Below the pieces are notes generated by a model. The model saw only the letters and a program-made list of their open reading frames with translations. It searched no databases and was not told the DNA's origin. Below, piece by piece: positions 35,664 to 45,183 of a DNA stretch of 64,000 nt (position 1 is its first letter; each line of letters starts with the position of its first letter). This DNA is from an uncultured Eubacteriales bacterium (GTDB lineage Bacteria; Bacillota; Clostridia; Lachnospirales; Lachnospiraceae): assembly GCA_900542465.1 (NCBI GenBank), contig UQNS01000001.1, positions 124,001 to 188,000 of the forward strand, given 5' to 3'. Position numbers and translations under genes: made by a program.

Positions 35664-36674
35664 ATGATAGCAGAACATATTAAAAAAATTTCCAGCGGAA
35701 AAGATCTTACATTTGGAGAGGCTGAGGAAGTTATGGACGAAATTATGTCCGGAAAGGCAAGTGATGTCCAGATAGCGGCATATCTTACGGGTCTTTCTGT
35801 TAAGGGAGAGACGGTAGATGAGATCACGGCATCAGCAAAGGTAATGAGAGATCACGGAGCTAAGCTTACCCATGATATGGATGTGATCGAAATAGTTGGG
35901 ACCGGGGGAGACAGATCTGATTCATTCAATATATCTACAACATCAGCTTTTATTATGGCAGCAGCAGGGTGCAAGGTAGCTAAACACGGAAACAGAGCAG
36001 CGTCATCCAGGAGCGGGGCGGCAGACTGCCTGGAAGCGCTTGGAGTCAATATAAATATGTCAGCTGAAGCCGCCGGAAAACTTCTGAAAGAAGAAGGATT
36101 TTGCTTCCTTTTTGCTCCTAAATATCATTCAGCCATGAAATTCGTGGCCCATGTAAGAAAAGAACTCGGAATAAGTACAGTATTCAATGTATTAGGTCCG
36201 CTTTCTAACCCGGCAAATGCAAAAAGAGAGCTGGTAGGAGTTTATAGTGAAGATATTCTGGAAGCTATGGTGAAGGTCCTTGTAAATCTTGGGGTCGAGC
36301 GATGTATGAGTGTTTACGGTCAGGACAGGCTGGATGAGATATCCATATCCTCACCGACTAGTATCTGTGAATATAAAGATGGAGAGATACTCAGATATAC
36401 TATAAGACCGGAGGACTTTGGGTTTATGAGCGTTGACAAGTCGGAGATAGTTGGAGGAACGCCGGAAGAGAATGCCGTAATAACAATGGATATCCTCAAG
36501 GGTATTGAAAAAGGTGCCAGAAGAAATGTGGTCCTGCTTAATGCCGGTGCAGGTATATATCTGGGAGGAATGGCGGACAGTATAGAGGCTGGCGTCAGGC
36601 TGGCGGAAGAAGTGATAGATTCAGGCCGGGCGCTTGAAAAACTGGAGAGAATAAAGAAGCTGTCTAATAATTAA
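35664..36674 (+). CDS. trpD: Anthranilate phosphoribosyltransferase
   Basis: TrpD joins anthranilate to phosphoribosyl pyrophosphate. Visible motifs are VGTGGDRSDSFNISTTSAFIMAAAG (the PRPP/Mg GTGGD loop), KHGNRAASSRSGAADCLEALG, FLFAPKYHSAMKFVAHVRKELG and FNVLGPLSNPA. The length of 336 residues is normal. It starts three bases after the trpG stop, with AGGAGG immediately ahead inside the trpG end. Confidence 0.97.
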   Translation: MIAEHIKKISSGKDLTFGEAEEVMDEIMSGKASDVQIAAYLTGLSVKGETVDEITASAKVMRDHGAKLTHDMDVIEIVGTGGDRSDSFNISTTSAFIMAAAGCKVAKHGNRAASSRSGAADCLEALGVNINMSAEAAGKLLKEEGFCFLFAPKYHSAMKFVAHVRKELGISTVFNVLGPLSNPANAKRELVGVYSEDILEAMVKVLVNLGVERCMSVYGQDRLDEISISSPTSICEYKDGEILRYTIRPEDFGFMSVDKSEIVGGTPEENAVITMDILKGIEKGARRNVVLLNAGAGIYLGGMADSIEAGVRLAEEVIDSGRALEKLERIKKLSNN

Positions 36675-36705
36675 ACAGAGAAAAATAGTGAAGGGAGGCC
36701 ATCAT

Positions 36706-37548
36706 ATGTCAGAAACTATCTTAGATAAACTTTCTGATCATGCAAGGAAAAGAGTTGAAAATGATAAAAAGAAAGTTTCATTGGAAAAGATGAGGGCTTC
36801 TGCTTGCAGATTTGCAAGGGTAAGTGAAGACAGAGTCATTAATCAGGATATAAATAAGAAAGAAACAGAATTTAAAGGACGATTTTACAGGGCGCTTGCG
36901 AAACCGGGACTCTCTATAATATGTGAAATCAAGAAGGCATCACCGTCTAAAGGTATAATTGCCGAGAAGTTTCCATATATATCGATTGCAAGAGCCTATG
37001 AAGATGCAGGAGCTGATGCGATATCATGCCTTACCGAGCCGAAGTGGTTTTTAGGATCGGATGAGATATTCGAATGCGTAAGAAATGAGATATTTAAGCC
37101 TATGATAAGGAAAGACTTTATAGTTGATGAATATCAGATATATCAGGCCAAGTACATGGGTGCGGATGCCGTGCTCCTTATAGCTGCTATCACAGAAAAA
37201 GAGGATCTGAAAAGATATTTGAACATTTGCAGTATGCTTGGACTCGATGCTCTGGTCGAGACTCACAATGAAGAGGAGATCAGGATCGCGAATGAAACAG
37301 GGGCCAAGATCATCGGAATAAACAACAGAGATCTCAAGGACTTTAATGTCGATATAGGCAATGCCCTTAACCTGAAAAGATTCATAAACGGAGACAGTCT
37401 TTGTGTAGCTGAGTCAGGGATCGCAGAGCCAGAAGATGTTGAGGGGCTGGGTAAGGCAGGAATAGACGCTGTGTTGATAGGTGAAGCAATGATGAGAACG
37501 GGAAATAAGAAAAGTTTTATTAAAAAAATGAGAGAGCTGGCAAGCTGA
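36706..37548 (+). CDS. trpC: Indole-3-glycerol-phosphate synthase
   Basis: TrpC cyclises carboxyphenylamino-deoxyribulose phosphate to indoleglycerol phosphate in a TIM barrel. The family signature LSIICEIKKASPSKGIIAEKF carries the catalytic Glu and Lys. It is followed by AISCLTEPKWFLGS, PMIRKDFIVDEYQIYQA, GLDALVETHNEEE and GINNRDLKDFNVD. The ATG at 36706 has GGGAGG seven bases ahead, giving 280 residues; an upstream GTG at 36688 has no such site. The enzyme is separate from TrpF. Confidence 0.96.
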   Translation: MSETILDKLSDHARKRVENDKKKVSLEKMRASACRFARVSEDRVINQDINKKETEFKGRFYRALAKPGLSIICEIKKASPSKGIIAEKFPYISIARAYEDAGADAISCLTEPKWFLGSDEIFECVRNEIFKPMIRKDFIVDEYQIYQAKYMGADAVLLIAAITEKEDLKRYLNICSMLGLDALVETHNEEEIRIANETGAKIIGINNRDLKDFNVDIGNALNLKRFINGDSLCVAESGIAEPEDVEGLGKAGIDAVLIGEAMMRTGNKKSFIKKMRELAS

Positions 37549-37611
37549 TAAAAAATTGGGTTACAATACAAAGATGTAAAAATATTTTGATCGGATGAAA
37601 GGAAATCAGCA

Positions 37612-38271
37612 ATGGAAAGAGGCAGCTCGTACAAACCTGTAGTAAAAATATGCGGTCTGTTCAGAGATGAAGATATACAGGCTGTGAACAATGCAAAACC
37701 TGAATACTGCGGTTTTATTATTGATTATCCTAAGAGTCACAGGAATGTTACCCCTCAGAAGGCTTATGAACTGAAGAGGGGACTGAGAGACGGTATAACT
37801 CCGGTAGGAGTATTTGTAAATAAACCATTTATGGAAGTGGCAGAATACCTTAAATTTGGGGTAGTTGATATAGCTCAGCTGCATGGTGATGAGGATGAAT
37901 CATATATTGATAATTTAAAGGCGGAGGTTCCGGACAAGGAAGTCTGGAAGGTCTATAAGATAAGTCCTGATATGAATGAAAAAGAAGCAAGGGCGGTCCT
38001 GTTTAATGCGGAAAGAAGTCTTGCAGATATGATAGTACTGGATGCAGGATATGGGGAAGGAAGGCCGTTTGATCATACCATTCTTAAAGGCTTCAAAAGA
38101 CCATACATTTTAGCAGGAGGGCTTCGGATGGAGGATCTGGTCAAAACACTTGTATTTCTGGAGCCGTACGGAATCGATATAAGCAGCGGTGTAGAGTCTA
38201 AGGGTTTTAAAGATCCGGCGAAGATCGATCAGGTTATTTATGTAAGTAAGCATATTGGAGAATATATTTAA
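37612..38271 (+). CDS. trpF: Phosphoribosylanthranilate isomerase
   Basis: TrpF isomerises phosphoribosylanthranilate by an Amadori rearrangement. The barrel opens with VVKICGLFRDEDIQAVNNAKPEYCGFII, the catalytic Cys lying in KICGL, and continues with VDIAQLHGDEDESYI. The catalytic Asp is in IVLDAGYGEGRPFDHTIL, and ILAGGLRMEDL and GIDISSGVESKGFKDPAKI form the phosphate-binding end. The length of 219 residues is normal. The 63-base gap after trpC is the largest inside the operon; I see no terminator in it. Confidence 0.95.
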   Translation: MERGSSYKPVVKICGLFRDEDIQAVNNAKPEYCGFIIDYPKSHRNVTPQKAYELKRGLRDGITPVGVFVNKPFMEVAEYLKFGVVDIAQLHGDEDESYIDNLKAEVPDKEVWKVYKISPDMNEKEARAVLFNAERSLADMIVLDAGYGEGRPFDHTILKGFKRPYILAGGLRMEDLVKTLVFLEPYGIDISSGVESKGFKDPAKIDQVIYVSKHIGEYI

Positions 38272-38324
38272 AGGTAATAGCCTTATATATTCAAATGTCA
38301 CGGGAATATGGAGGCTTAAAGCAA

Positions 38325-39524
38325 ATGGAAGCTAGCAGAAACAGCAGAGGTCGTTTTGGAATACATGGCGGTCAATATATGCCGGAAACACTTATGAATG
38401 CAGTTATTGAACTGGAGGAAGCCTACGATCATTATAAGAATGATTCGGAATTTCAGAAGGAATTGAGCGAACTCTTCAATGAATACGCAGGAAGACCAAG
38501 CAGACTTTACTTTGCAGAAAAAATTACGAAGGATCTTGGCGGTGCAAAGATCTACCTGAAAAGAGAGGACTTGAACCATACAGGAGCACATAAGATAAAT
38601 AATGTATTGGGTCAGGCGCTTCTTGCAAAAAAAATGGGAAAGACCAGACTTATTGCCGAAACGGGAGCGGGACAGCATGGAGTGGCAACAGCAACGGCTG
38701 CAGCGCTGATGGGCATGGAGTGCGTCGTGTTCATGGGCAGACATGACACGGAGCGTCAGGCATTGAATGTTTATAAAATGAGGCTTCTGGGGGCAGAGGT
38801 CATCCCTGTGGAAAGCGGAACAGCTACACTTAAGGATGCCGTATCAGAGGCCATGAGAGAATGGACCAACAGAATCTCGGATACTCATTATTGCCTGGGT
38901 TCTGTCATGGGGCCACATCCATTTCCTACCATAGTCAGAGATTTTCAGGCGGTTATTTCAAGAGAGATAAAAGAACAGATACTTGAAAAGGAAGGAAGAC
39001 TGCCGGATGCGGTCCTTGCCTGTGTAGGAGGAGGTTCTAATGCTATAGGAGCCTTTTATCATTTCATTGAGGACGAGGAGGTCGAACTTATAGGCTGTGA
39101 AGCAGCCGGGCGCGGTATAGACACGGCAGATACAGCAGCAACGATAGCGACCGGAAGACTGGGTATCTTCCACGGAATGAAATCTTATTTCTGTCAGGAT
39201 GATTTTGGACAGATAGCGCCGGTATACTCCATTTCTGCAGGTCTTGATTATCCGGGGATAGGACCTGAGCATGCCGACCTATACGACAGAGGAAGGGCCA
39301 GGTATGTAGCTGTGACTGATGAAGAGGCAGTAAATGCATTTGAATATATGTCGAAAATGGAAGGAATAATTCCGGCCATCGAATCATCACATGCAGTCGC
39401 CCATGCAATAAAGATAGCGCCTGATATGTCAAAAGATAAAATAATAGTTATCAACATATCAGGAAGAGGCGATAAGGATTGCGCAGCAATTGCAAGATAC
39501 AGAGGGGAGGATATCCATGAGTAA
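38325..39524 (+). CDS. trpB: Tryptophan synthase beta chain
   Basis: TrpB condenses indole with serine using pyridoxal phosphate. It shows GRFGIHGGQYMPETLMNAV at the start, the PLP-lysine segment LNHTGAHKINNVLGQALLA, AETGAGQHGVATATAAALMG, and the phosphate-binding CVGGGSNAIGAFY. The ATG at 38325 is chosen because GGAGG lies ten bases ahead and the length (399) then fits the classic TrpB1 form. The upstream ATG at 38295 would add ten residues. It overlaps trpA by eight bases. Confidence 0.97.
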   Translation: MEASRNSRGRFGIHGGQYMPETLMNAVIELEEAYDHYKNDSEFQKELSELFNEYAGRPSRLYFAEKITKDLGGAKIYLKREDLNHTGAHKINNVLGQALLAKKMGKTRLIAETGAGQHGVATATAAALMGMECVVFMGRHDTERQALNVYKMRLLGAEVIPVESGTATLKDAVSEAMREWTNRISDTHYCLGSVMGPHPFPTIVRDFQAVISREIKEQILEKEGRLPDAVLACVGGGSNAIGAFYHFIEDEEVELIGCEAAGRGIDTADTAATIATGRLGIFHGMKSYFCQDDFGQIAPVYSISAGLDYPGIGPEHADLYDRGRARYVAVTDEEAVNAFEYMSKMEGIIPAIESSHAVAHAIKIAPDMSKDKIIVINISGRGDKDCAAIARYRGEDIHE

Positions 39525-40341
39525 TATTGGAAAGGCATTTGACGGTAAAAAGGCATTTATTTCTTTTATAACTTGCGGGGATCCATCGCTTGAGGAGACC
39601 AGAAAACAGGTCTATACACTTGTTGAAGCAGGTGTGGACCTGATAGAGCTGGGCATCCCTTTTTCTGATCCGACGGCAGAGGGCCCCGTGATCCAGGAGG
39701 CTAATGAGCGTGCTCTTGCCGGCGGTATTACTACTGACAGGATATTTGAGTTCGTAAAGGAGCTGAGACGCGACAATGAAAGACCGGTGACGATCCCTCT
39801 GGTATTTATGACTTATGCAAATGTAGTTTATTCATACAGGGCAGTAAAAGGTCTTGAGGCCGATGGCAGGGTCATCAACGGTAGTGAGGCTTTCTTCTTC
39901 AGATGCAGGGAAGCGGGAATAGACGGAGTTATACTTCCGGATGTTCCATATGAGGAGAAAGAAGAATTCCAGACTGTGGCCGATCTGTATGGAGTGGATA
40001 TGATATCCCTCATTGCACCTACATCGGCGGGCAGAATAACAGAAATTGCAGCGAATGCAAAAGGATTTATATATATCGTTTCATCTCTCGGAGTCACGGG
40101 TGTAAGAAATGAGATAACTACAGATATCGGGTCTATTGTTCAAATGATAAGAGAAGTCTCTGATGTACCGTGTGTAGTGGGGTTTGGTATTTCTACAGCT
40201 GACCAGGCGCGAAAGATGGCAGGCCTTTCAGACGGAGCCATCATCGGATCAGGTATAATGAAAAAGTTCAGAGAAACCGGAATAACTGAAGCTTCAGCTT
40301 ATATCACCGATCTTGCGGAAGCTGTTCATGATGCGATCTGA
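39517..40341 (+). CDS. trpA: Tryptophan synthase alpha chain
   Basis: TrpA splits indoleglycerol phosphate to indole, which is passed to TrpB through a tunnel. Seen are FISFITCGDPSLEETR, LIELGIPFSDPTAEGPVIQEANERAL (with the catalytic Glu and Asp), GVILPDVPYEEKEEF, IAPTSAGRITEIA, YIVSSLGVTGVR and VVGFGISTADQARK. The ATG at 39517 has GGGGAGG six bases ahead and overlaps the end of trpB, a normal coupling that keeps the two chains equal. The length is 274 residues. It ends the trp operon; no terminator is visible before uvrB. Confidence 0.96.
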   Translation: MSNIGKAFDGKKAFISFITCGDPSLEETRKQVYTLVEAGVDLIELGIPFSDPTAEGPVIQEANERALAGGITTDRIFEFVKELRRDNERPVTIPLVFMTYANVVYSYRAVKGLEADGRVINGSEAFFFRCREAGIDGVILPDVPYEEKEEFQTVADLYGVDMISLIAPTSAGRITEIAANAKGFIYIVSSLGVTGVRNEITTDIGSIVQMIREVSDVPCVVGFGISTADQARKMAGLSDGAIIGSGIMKKFRETGITEASAYITDLAEAVHDAI

Positions 40342-40396
40342 AATATTCTGCTATAATAGACCGGTAATTTTTATTGTGAATTAAAGGACAGTAAGC

Positions 40397-42385
40397 ATGG
40401 AATTTAAATTACATTCAGATTTTAAACCGACAGGAGATCAGCCGCAGGCGATCGAGAAGCTTTCAAAAGGCCTGCTGGAAGGGAATCAGTTCGAGACGCT
40501 CCTTGGTGTTACGGGATCAGGTAAAACATTTACTATGGCCAATATTATAGAAAAGGTGCAGAAACCGACTCTCATTATGTGTCACAATAAGACTCTGGCT
40601 GCCCAGCTGTATGGAGAAATGAAAGAGTTTTTTCCGGAAAATGCTGTAGAATATTTTGTTTCCTACTATGATTATTACCAGCCGGAAGCGTATGTACCGC
40701 AGTCCGATACATATATCGCCAAGGACTCGGCGATCAATGATGAGATCGATAAACTGAGACATTCGGCAACGGCAGCGCTTTCAGAGAGAAGTGACGTAAT
40801 CATCGTAGCATCAGTCTCATGTATTTACGGACTCGGTGCACCTATAGATTATCAGAACCTGACGATATCACTCAGGCCGGGAATGGAGAGAGACAGAGAT
40901 GATGTGATCCGGAAGCTCATCGATATCCAGTATAGTAGAAATGAAGAGGATTTCCATCGTGGTACCTTCAGGGTCAAAGGCGATATTATCGATGTCTACC
41001 CGGCATCATCCTCAGGAGAAGCGGTAAGGATAGAGTTTTTTGGAGATGAGGTAGAAAAGATATCTTCATTTGATTCTCTGACAGGTGATATAAAGGGAGA
41101 ACTTTCTCATACGATAATATTCCCGAATTCCCATTATGTCGTAGATAAGGAGAAACAGGCAGTCGCTATAAAAAACATAAGGGAAGAACTGGCTGAACGG
41201 GTCAGGTATTTTAAAGAAAATGACAAACTCATCGAGGCGCAGAGGATCGAAGAAAGAACTAACTTTGATATGGAGATGCTCGAGGAGACAGGTTTTTGTT
41301 CAGGAATAGAAAACTATTCAAGGCATCTTTCGGGTCTTGAGCCGGGGACTCCGCCATATACTCTTATGGATTATTTTCCTAAGGATTTCCTTATAATCGT
41401 TGATGAGTCCCATATAACGATACCTCAGGTCAGAGGCATGTACGCCGGAGACAGGTCAAGAAAGACCACACTTGTTGAATATGGCTTCAGACTGCCATCG
41501 GCGCTGGATAACAGACCATTGAATTTTACTGAATTTGAATCTAAGATCAGTCAGATGCTGTTTGTTTCTGCTACACCTTCTGTTTATGAAGAGGAACATG
41601 AGATCTTAAGAGCTCAGCAGGTAATAAGGCCAACAGGACTTTTGGATCCTGAGATAGATGTCCGGCCGGTGAAGGGTCAGATAGATGATCTTATTTCCGA
41701 GATTAACAGGGAAATAGCTAAGAAAAACAAAATCATGGTCACGACTCTGACAAAAAAAATGGCAGAAGATCTTACAGTTTATCTTAAAGAAGTAGGAATA
41801 CGGGTAAATTATCTGCACGCAGATATCGATACGCTCGAACGTCAGAAAATTATAAGAGACATGAGATTAGATGCATTTGACGTGCTTGTAGGAATAAATC
41901 TTCTTCGAGAGGGGCTTGATATTCCGGAAATAAGCCTGGTCGCGATACTGGATGCGGATAAGGAAGGTTTCTTAAGGACCGAGACATCTCTTATCCAGAC
42001 CATAGGCCGTGCAGCGCGAAACAGTGAAGGACATGTGATCATGTATGCCGACACCATAACTAAGTCTATGCGTGCGGCTATTGATGAAACGCAGCGCAGA
42101 CGCCGGATCCAGCAGGAATATAATGATGAGCATGGGATCACGCCGCAGACTATCCAAAAAGCAGTCCGAGATCTGATAAGCATAACCAAGGCTGCTGACG
42201 GAAGCGTGAATGCGCTGAAGCTTGAAAAGGATATGGAGTCGATGAATATGTCTGAATTGAAGAAACTCAAGTCTGCAATAGAGAAAAATATGCATAAAGC
42301 GGCAGCTGAGCTTAATTTCGAAGAAGCGGCAAGACTCCGTGATAAAATGATAGAGGTAAATAAGTATATTTACGAGAACAAGTAA
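40397..42385 (+). CDS. uvrB: Excinuclease ABC subunit B
   Basis: UvrB is the damage-verifying helicase-like core of nucleotide excision repair. It has LHSDFKPTGDQPQAIEKL, Walker A LLGVTGSGKTFT, the beta-hairpin region YFVSYYDYYQPEAYVPQSDTYIAKDSAINDEID, the DEAD-like VDESHITIPQ, and the second lobe INLLREGLDIPEISLVAILDADKEGFLR and QTIGRAARN. The C-terminal UVR motif (residues 625-660) includes AAAELNFEEAARLRDKM and contacts UvrC. The length of 662 residues is normal. TATAAT at 40352-40357, with a poor -35, may give it its own promoter after trpA. uvrA is not next to it in this window. Confidence 0.97.
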   Translation: MEFKLHSDFKPTGDQPQAIEKLSKGLLEGNQFETLLGVTGSGKTFTMANIIEKVQKPTLIMCHNKTLAAQLYGEMKEFFPENAVEYFVSYYDYYQPEAYVPQSDTYIAKDSAINDEIDKLRHSATAALSERSDVIIVASVSCIYGLGAPIDYQNLTISLRPGMERDRDDVIRKLIDIQYSRNEEDFHRGTFRVKGDIIDVYPASSSGEAVRIEFFGDEVEKISSFDSLTGDIKGELSHTIIFPNSHYVVDKEKQAVAIKNIREELAERVRYFKENDKLIEAQRIEERTNFDMEMLEETGFCSGIENYSRHLSGLEPGTPPYTLMDYFPKDFLIIVDESHITIPQVRGMYAGDRSRKTTLVEYGFRLPSALDNRPLNFTEFESKISQMLFVSATPSVYEEEHEILRAQQVIRPTGLLDPEIDVRPVKGQIDDLISEINREIAKKNKIMVTTLTKKMAEDLTVYLKEVGIRVNYLHADIDTLERQKIIRDMRLDAFDVLVGINLLREGLDIPEISLVAILDADKEGFLRTETSLIQTIGRAARNSEGHVIMYADTITKSMRAAIDETQRRRRIQQEYNDEHGITPQTIQKAVRDLISITKAADGSVNALKLEKDMESMNMSELKKLKSAIEKNMHKAAAELNFEEAARLRDKMIEVNKYIYENK

Positions 42386-42426
42386 ACAATAGACTTTCTA
42401 AGCTGAAAAACATAAAGTACATGTGG

Positions 42427-42432
42427 TATAAT
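42427..42432 (+). promoter_or_regulatory. Probable -10 box for the family-2 glycosyltransferase gene
   Basis: TATAAT stands 26 bases before the start codon at 42458. The best -35 candidate is CTGAAA (42403-42408), 18 bases upstream. Confidence 0.45.
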
Positions 42433-42457
42433 TCAGCAGAAAGGTGGCTAGGAGAAA

Positions 42458-43360
42458 ATGTTATCAGTTGTTATTCCTTCGTACAACGAAGAAAAAAATA
42501 TAGAAAACACCGCGAATGTGATCTCAGGTATCCTCGAGAATGCTTCGATCCCATATGAACTGATCTTTGTTAATGACGGTTCAAAAGATAATACATGGGA
42601 AGAGATATGCAAGGCAGCCGGAGACCACATCAGGGGAGTATGTTTTTCAAGAAATTTTGGTAAGGAACCGGCTATATTTGCAGGATTGTCAGAGGCAAAG
42701 GGTGAATGTGCAGTTGTGATCGACTGTGATCTGCAGCATCCGCCATTGACTCTTGTGGAGATGTATAAGCTGTGGCAGGAAGGCTACGAAGTCGTAGAAG
42801 GTGTTAAATCCGATCGCGGTGAGGAAAGCAAGGCGCACGGTCTGGCGGCGAAGGCATTCTATTCAATAATCAGTAAATCGGTAAAGATCGATATGAGCAG
42901 GGCTTCTGATTTCAAGCTGATGGACAGAAAAGCGCTTGATGCACTTCTTGCAATGCCGGAGAGAAATACATTTTTCAGGGCATTATCATCATGGGTCGGA
43001 TTTAAAACGACTTATGTTGAGTATGAGGTAGCTGAGAGATTTGAAGGTGAGACCAAGTGGTCGACCAGGTCACTTATCAAATATGCCATAGATAATATCA
43101 GTTCTTTCTCAACCGTACCAATGCAGCTGGTAACTATATTGGGAAGTATAATCCTTGTTATTTCCATTATTTTTTCGATAATCTCACTTGTTCAGAAGAT
43201 AATGGGAATATCAACAAGCGGTTTTACTACAGTAATTCTTCTTCTTGGATTTATCGGATCGATAATTATGATAAGTCTGGGAATAATAGGCTATTACATT
43301 GCCAAGATCTATAACGAGGTCAAGGGAAGACCAAGGTATATAATATCAAAAAGAGTTTAA
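42458..43360 (+). CDS. GtrB/DPM1-like family-2 glycosyltransferase
   Basis: This is a membrane-bound GT2 enzyme of the type that transfers a sugar from a nucleotide to undecaprenyl or dolichyl phosphate. The catalytic domain begins LSVVIPSYNEEKNIENT, with FVNDGSKDNTWEEI and AVVIDCDLQHPPLTLVEMYKLW (the DxD-like site). RNTFFRALSSWVGF is a hallmark of the GtrB/YfdH branch. Two membrane helices follow near residues 225-250 and 262-287. The length of 300 residues is typical. AGGAG stands four bases before the ATG. It is transcribed alone and ends at a very strong terminator. Which glycan receives the sugar is unknown; no GtrA or flippase neighbour is present. Confidence 0.88.
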   Translation: MLSVVIPSYNEEKNIENTANVISGILENASIPYELIFVNDGSKDNTWEEICKAAGDHIRGVCFSRNFGKEPAIFAGLSEAKGECAVVIDCDLQHPPLTLVEMYKLWQEGYEVVEGVKSDRGEESKAHGLAAKAFYSIISKSVKIDMSRASDFKLMDRKALDALLAMPERNTFFRALSSWVGFKTTYVEYEVAERFEGETKWSTRSLIKYAIDNISSFSTVPMQLVTILGSIILVISIIFSIISLVQKIMGISTSGFTTVILLLGFIGSIIMISLGIIGYYIAKIYNEVKGRPRYIISKRV

Positions 43361-43366
43361 ATAACA

Positions 43367-43419
43367 TAAAAAAGAATGGCGCTTTAGTTACTGGTCAACT
43401 AAAGCGCCATTCTTTTTTA
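43367..43419. terminator. Long perfect bidirectional terminator
   Basis: A 21-bp perfect stem, GAATGGCGCTTTAGTT preceded by A-run and AACTAAAGCGCCATTC followed by T-run, encloses a seven-base loop. It serves the glycosyltransferase gene on the plus strand and the malic enzyme gene on the minus strand; its right edge touches the latter's stop codon. Confidence 0.95.
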
Positions 43420-44589
43420 TATCCTTGCAACTCCGCTTTTGCGGGCAGCCTCAGCGACGGCCGCGGCGACTGCAGGACCCACTCGCGGATCAAAGGCTTT
43501 TGGAATTATATATTCGGCATTTAATTCTTCGGGTGATACGAGATCAGCAAGCGCTTTAGCAGCAGCCATTTTCATTTCTTCATTGATCTCGGATGCGCGC
43601 ACATCAAAGCTGCCTCTGAATATGCCGGGAAATGCCAGTACATTGTTGATCTGATTAGGAAAATCACTTCGGCCTGTGGCAATTACAGCGGCACCGCCGG
43701 CTCTGGCTTCGTTCGGAAATATCTCAGGTGTTGGATTGGCACAGGCGAATATAATTGCGTCCTTATTCATGCTTTTGATCATTTCCTTTGAGAGAAGCCC
43801 GGGAGCAGATATTCCGATAAATACGTCAGCTCCTGACAGAGCATCTTTAAGGTTTCCTTTTTCACCGGAAAGATTGGTTATATCAGCCATAGCGGTTTTA
43901 ACAGGGTTCAGATTATTACGTCCTTTATAAATTATACCCTTACTATCAGTCATTATGATATTTTTAAAGCCGGCTGATATGAGGAGCCTGACGATTGCTA
44001 TACCTGCGGCACCTGAACCGGACGTTACGATCTTTACTTCTTCTCTTGATTTACTAACTACCTTAAGCGCATTAACAAGTCCCGCTAAAGTTATGATGGC
44101 AGTCCCATGCTGATCATCGTGAAATACAGGTATGTCAAGAGCATTTTTTAATTTTTCCTCTATCTCAAAGCAGCGGGGAGCAGATATATCTTCAAGATTT
44201 ATCCCTCCAAAAGATCCTGATATGTTGACTACAGTCTTTACGAATTCATCGACATTCTGTGTTTTCACGCAGATAGGAAAGGCGTCGACATCACCGAATT
44301 CTTTAAAAAGGACGCACTTGCCTTCCATAACAGGCATCCCGGCTTCGGGGCCTATATCTCCAAGACCCAGAACAGCGCTTCCGTCAGTGATAACTGCGCA
44401 GAGATTGCCTCGTCTTGTTAAGTTATAAGATTCATTTATATCTTTTTGTATCTCCAGGCAAGGCTCAGCCACACCCGGGGTGTAAGCGAGAGAGAGATCA
44501 TCCTTTGTTTTGACCTTTACTCTGGAGTTAACTTCTATCTTTCCCTTCCATTCCCTGTGGAGACGGAGAGATTCTTTTGCATAATCCAT
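43417..44589 (-). CDS. Malic enzyme (malate dehydrogenase, oxaloacetate-decarboxylating)
   Basis: This converts malate to pyruvate and CO2 with NAD(P). It is the short bacterial form: 390 residues from the ATG at 44589, which follows GGAG by seven bases, whereas the longer frame has no ribosome site. Motifs are KDDLSLAYTPGVAEPCLEI at the start, AVITDGSAVLGLGDIGPEAGMPVMEGK, ISAPRCFEIEEKL, FHDDQHGTAIITLAGL, the nucleotide fold IVTSGSGAAGIAIVRLL, and FACANPTPEIFPNEA. NAD or NADP preference cannot be fixed by eye. Upstream, ndk ends at its own terminator, so this gene needs a promoter in 44590-44640 that I could not identify. Confidence 0.94.
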   Translation of the reverse strand: MDYAKESLRLHREWKGKIEVNSRVKVKTKDDLSLAYTPGVAEPCLEIQKDINESYNLTRRGNLCAVITDGSAVLGLGDIGPEAGMPVMEGKCVLFKEFGDVDAFPICVKTQNVDEFVKTVVNISGSFGGINLEDISAPRCFEIEEKLKNALDIPVFHDDQHGTAIITLAGLVNALKVVSKSREEVKIVTSGSGAAGIAIVRLLISAGFKNIIMTDSKGIIYKGRNNLNPVKTAMADITNLSGEKGNLKDALSGADVFIGISAPGLLSKEMIKSMNKDAIIFACANPTPEIFPNEARAGGAAVIATGRSDFPNQINNVLAFPGIFRGSFDVRASEINEEMKMAAAKALADLVSPEELNAEYIIPKAFDPRVGPAVAAAVAEAARKSGVARI

Positions 44590-44640
44590 AATTTTTCTCC
44601 TATGGTATTCATTTGACCGGGTGGCATAACAAGATCCAGT

Positions 44641-44684
44641 AAATAAAATACCCACAAAAGGTCATTCTCAGACATTTGTGGGTA
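44641..44684 (-). terminator. ndk terminator (minus strand)
   Basis: TACCCACAAA (44649-44658) pairs with TTTGTGGGTA (44675-44684); on the minus strand the stem is followed by TTTTATTT. It separates ndk from the malic enzyme gene. Confidence 0.82.
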
Positions 44685-44719
44685 GAAAATATCTTTTCGG
44701 GATCTTATAGAACTGAAGA

Positions 44720-45124
44720 TCAACCAAAAAATCTCTTGATCTCTATTTCAGCATTCTCTAAAGAGTCTGAGCCGTGGATGATGTTGGCACCTGTTGAGAA
44801 AGCATAGTCACCGCGGATAGTACCGGCTTCAGCTTCTTCGAACTTAGTGGCGCCCATAATCTTACGCATTCCAAGAACGGCGTTTTCACCTTCAACGATC
44901 ATAGCGAAAACAGGACCGGATGTCATGTATTCAACGATCTCAGGGAAGAAAGGCTTGTCAGCGATATGAGCATAGTGCTCACGAAGTACTGCTTCATCAA
45001 GCATCATCATCTTAGCATCAAGGAGTTTGTAGCCCTTGCGTTCTATCCTTGCGATAACCTCACCCATAAGGCCTCTCTTTAAGCAATCAGGTTTAAGCAT
45101 GATATAAGTCTTTTCAACTGCCAT
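44720..45124 (-). CDS. ndk: Nucleoside diphosphate kinase
   Basis: Ndk balances nucleoside triphosphates by moving the gamma-phosphate from ATP through a phosphohistidine. It begins KTYIMLKPDCLKRGLMGEVIARIERKGYKL, shows HYAHIADKPFFPEIVEYMTSGPVFAMIVEGENAV, and has the active-site histidine in GANIIHGSDSLENAEIEIKRFF. The Lys-Pro-Asp triad at the start (KPDCLKRGL) is normal. At 134 residues it is standard. AAGGAGAA precedes the ATG. It is a single-gene transcript with its own promoter and terminator. Confidence 0.97.
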   Translation of the reverse strand: MAVEKTYIMLKPDCLKRGLMGEVIARIERKGYKLLDAKMMMLDEAVLREHYAHIADKPFFPEIVEYMTSGPVFAMIVEGENAVLGMRKIMGATKFEEAEAGTIRGDYAFSTGANIIHGSDSLENAEIEIKRFFG

Positions 45125-45171
45125 TTTTAATTCTCCTTTAGGTCTTTTGATAAAATTTAAATACGCTAGGT

Positions 45172-45180
45172 ATTATATCA
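45172..45180 (-). promoter_or_regulatory. Extended -10 promoter for ndk
   Basis: On the minus strand TGATATAAT gives the TGnTATAAT extended -10 form, about 50 bases before the ndk start. No good -35 is visible, as is common for extended -10 promoters. It lies at the 3' edge of the upstream glycosyltransferase. Confidence 0.6.
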
Positions 45181-45183
45181 TAT

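Noticed and set aside
40352..40357. TATAAT before uvrB as a firm separate promoter
   Set aside because: No acceptable -35 lies 16-18 bases upstream; I mention it only as possible.
42390..42457. Terminator after uvrB
   Set aside because: I could not find a stable hairpin with a T-run in this gap.
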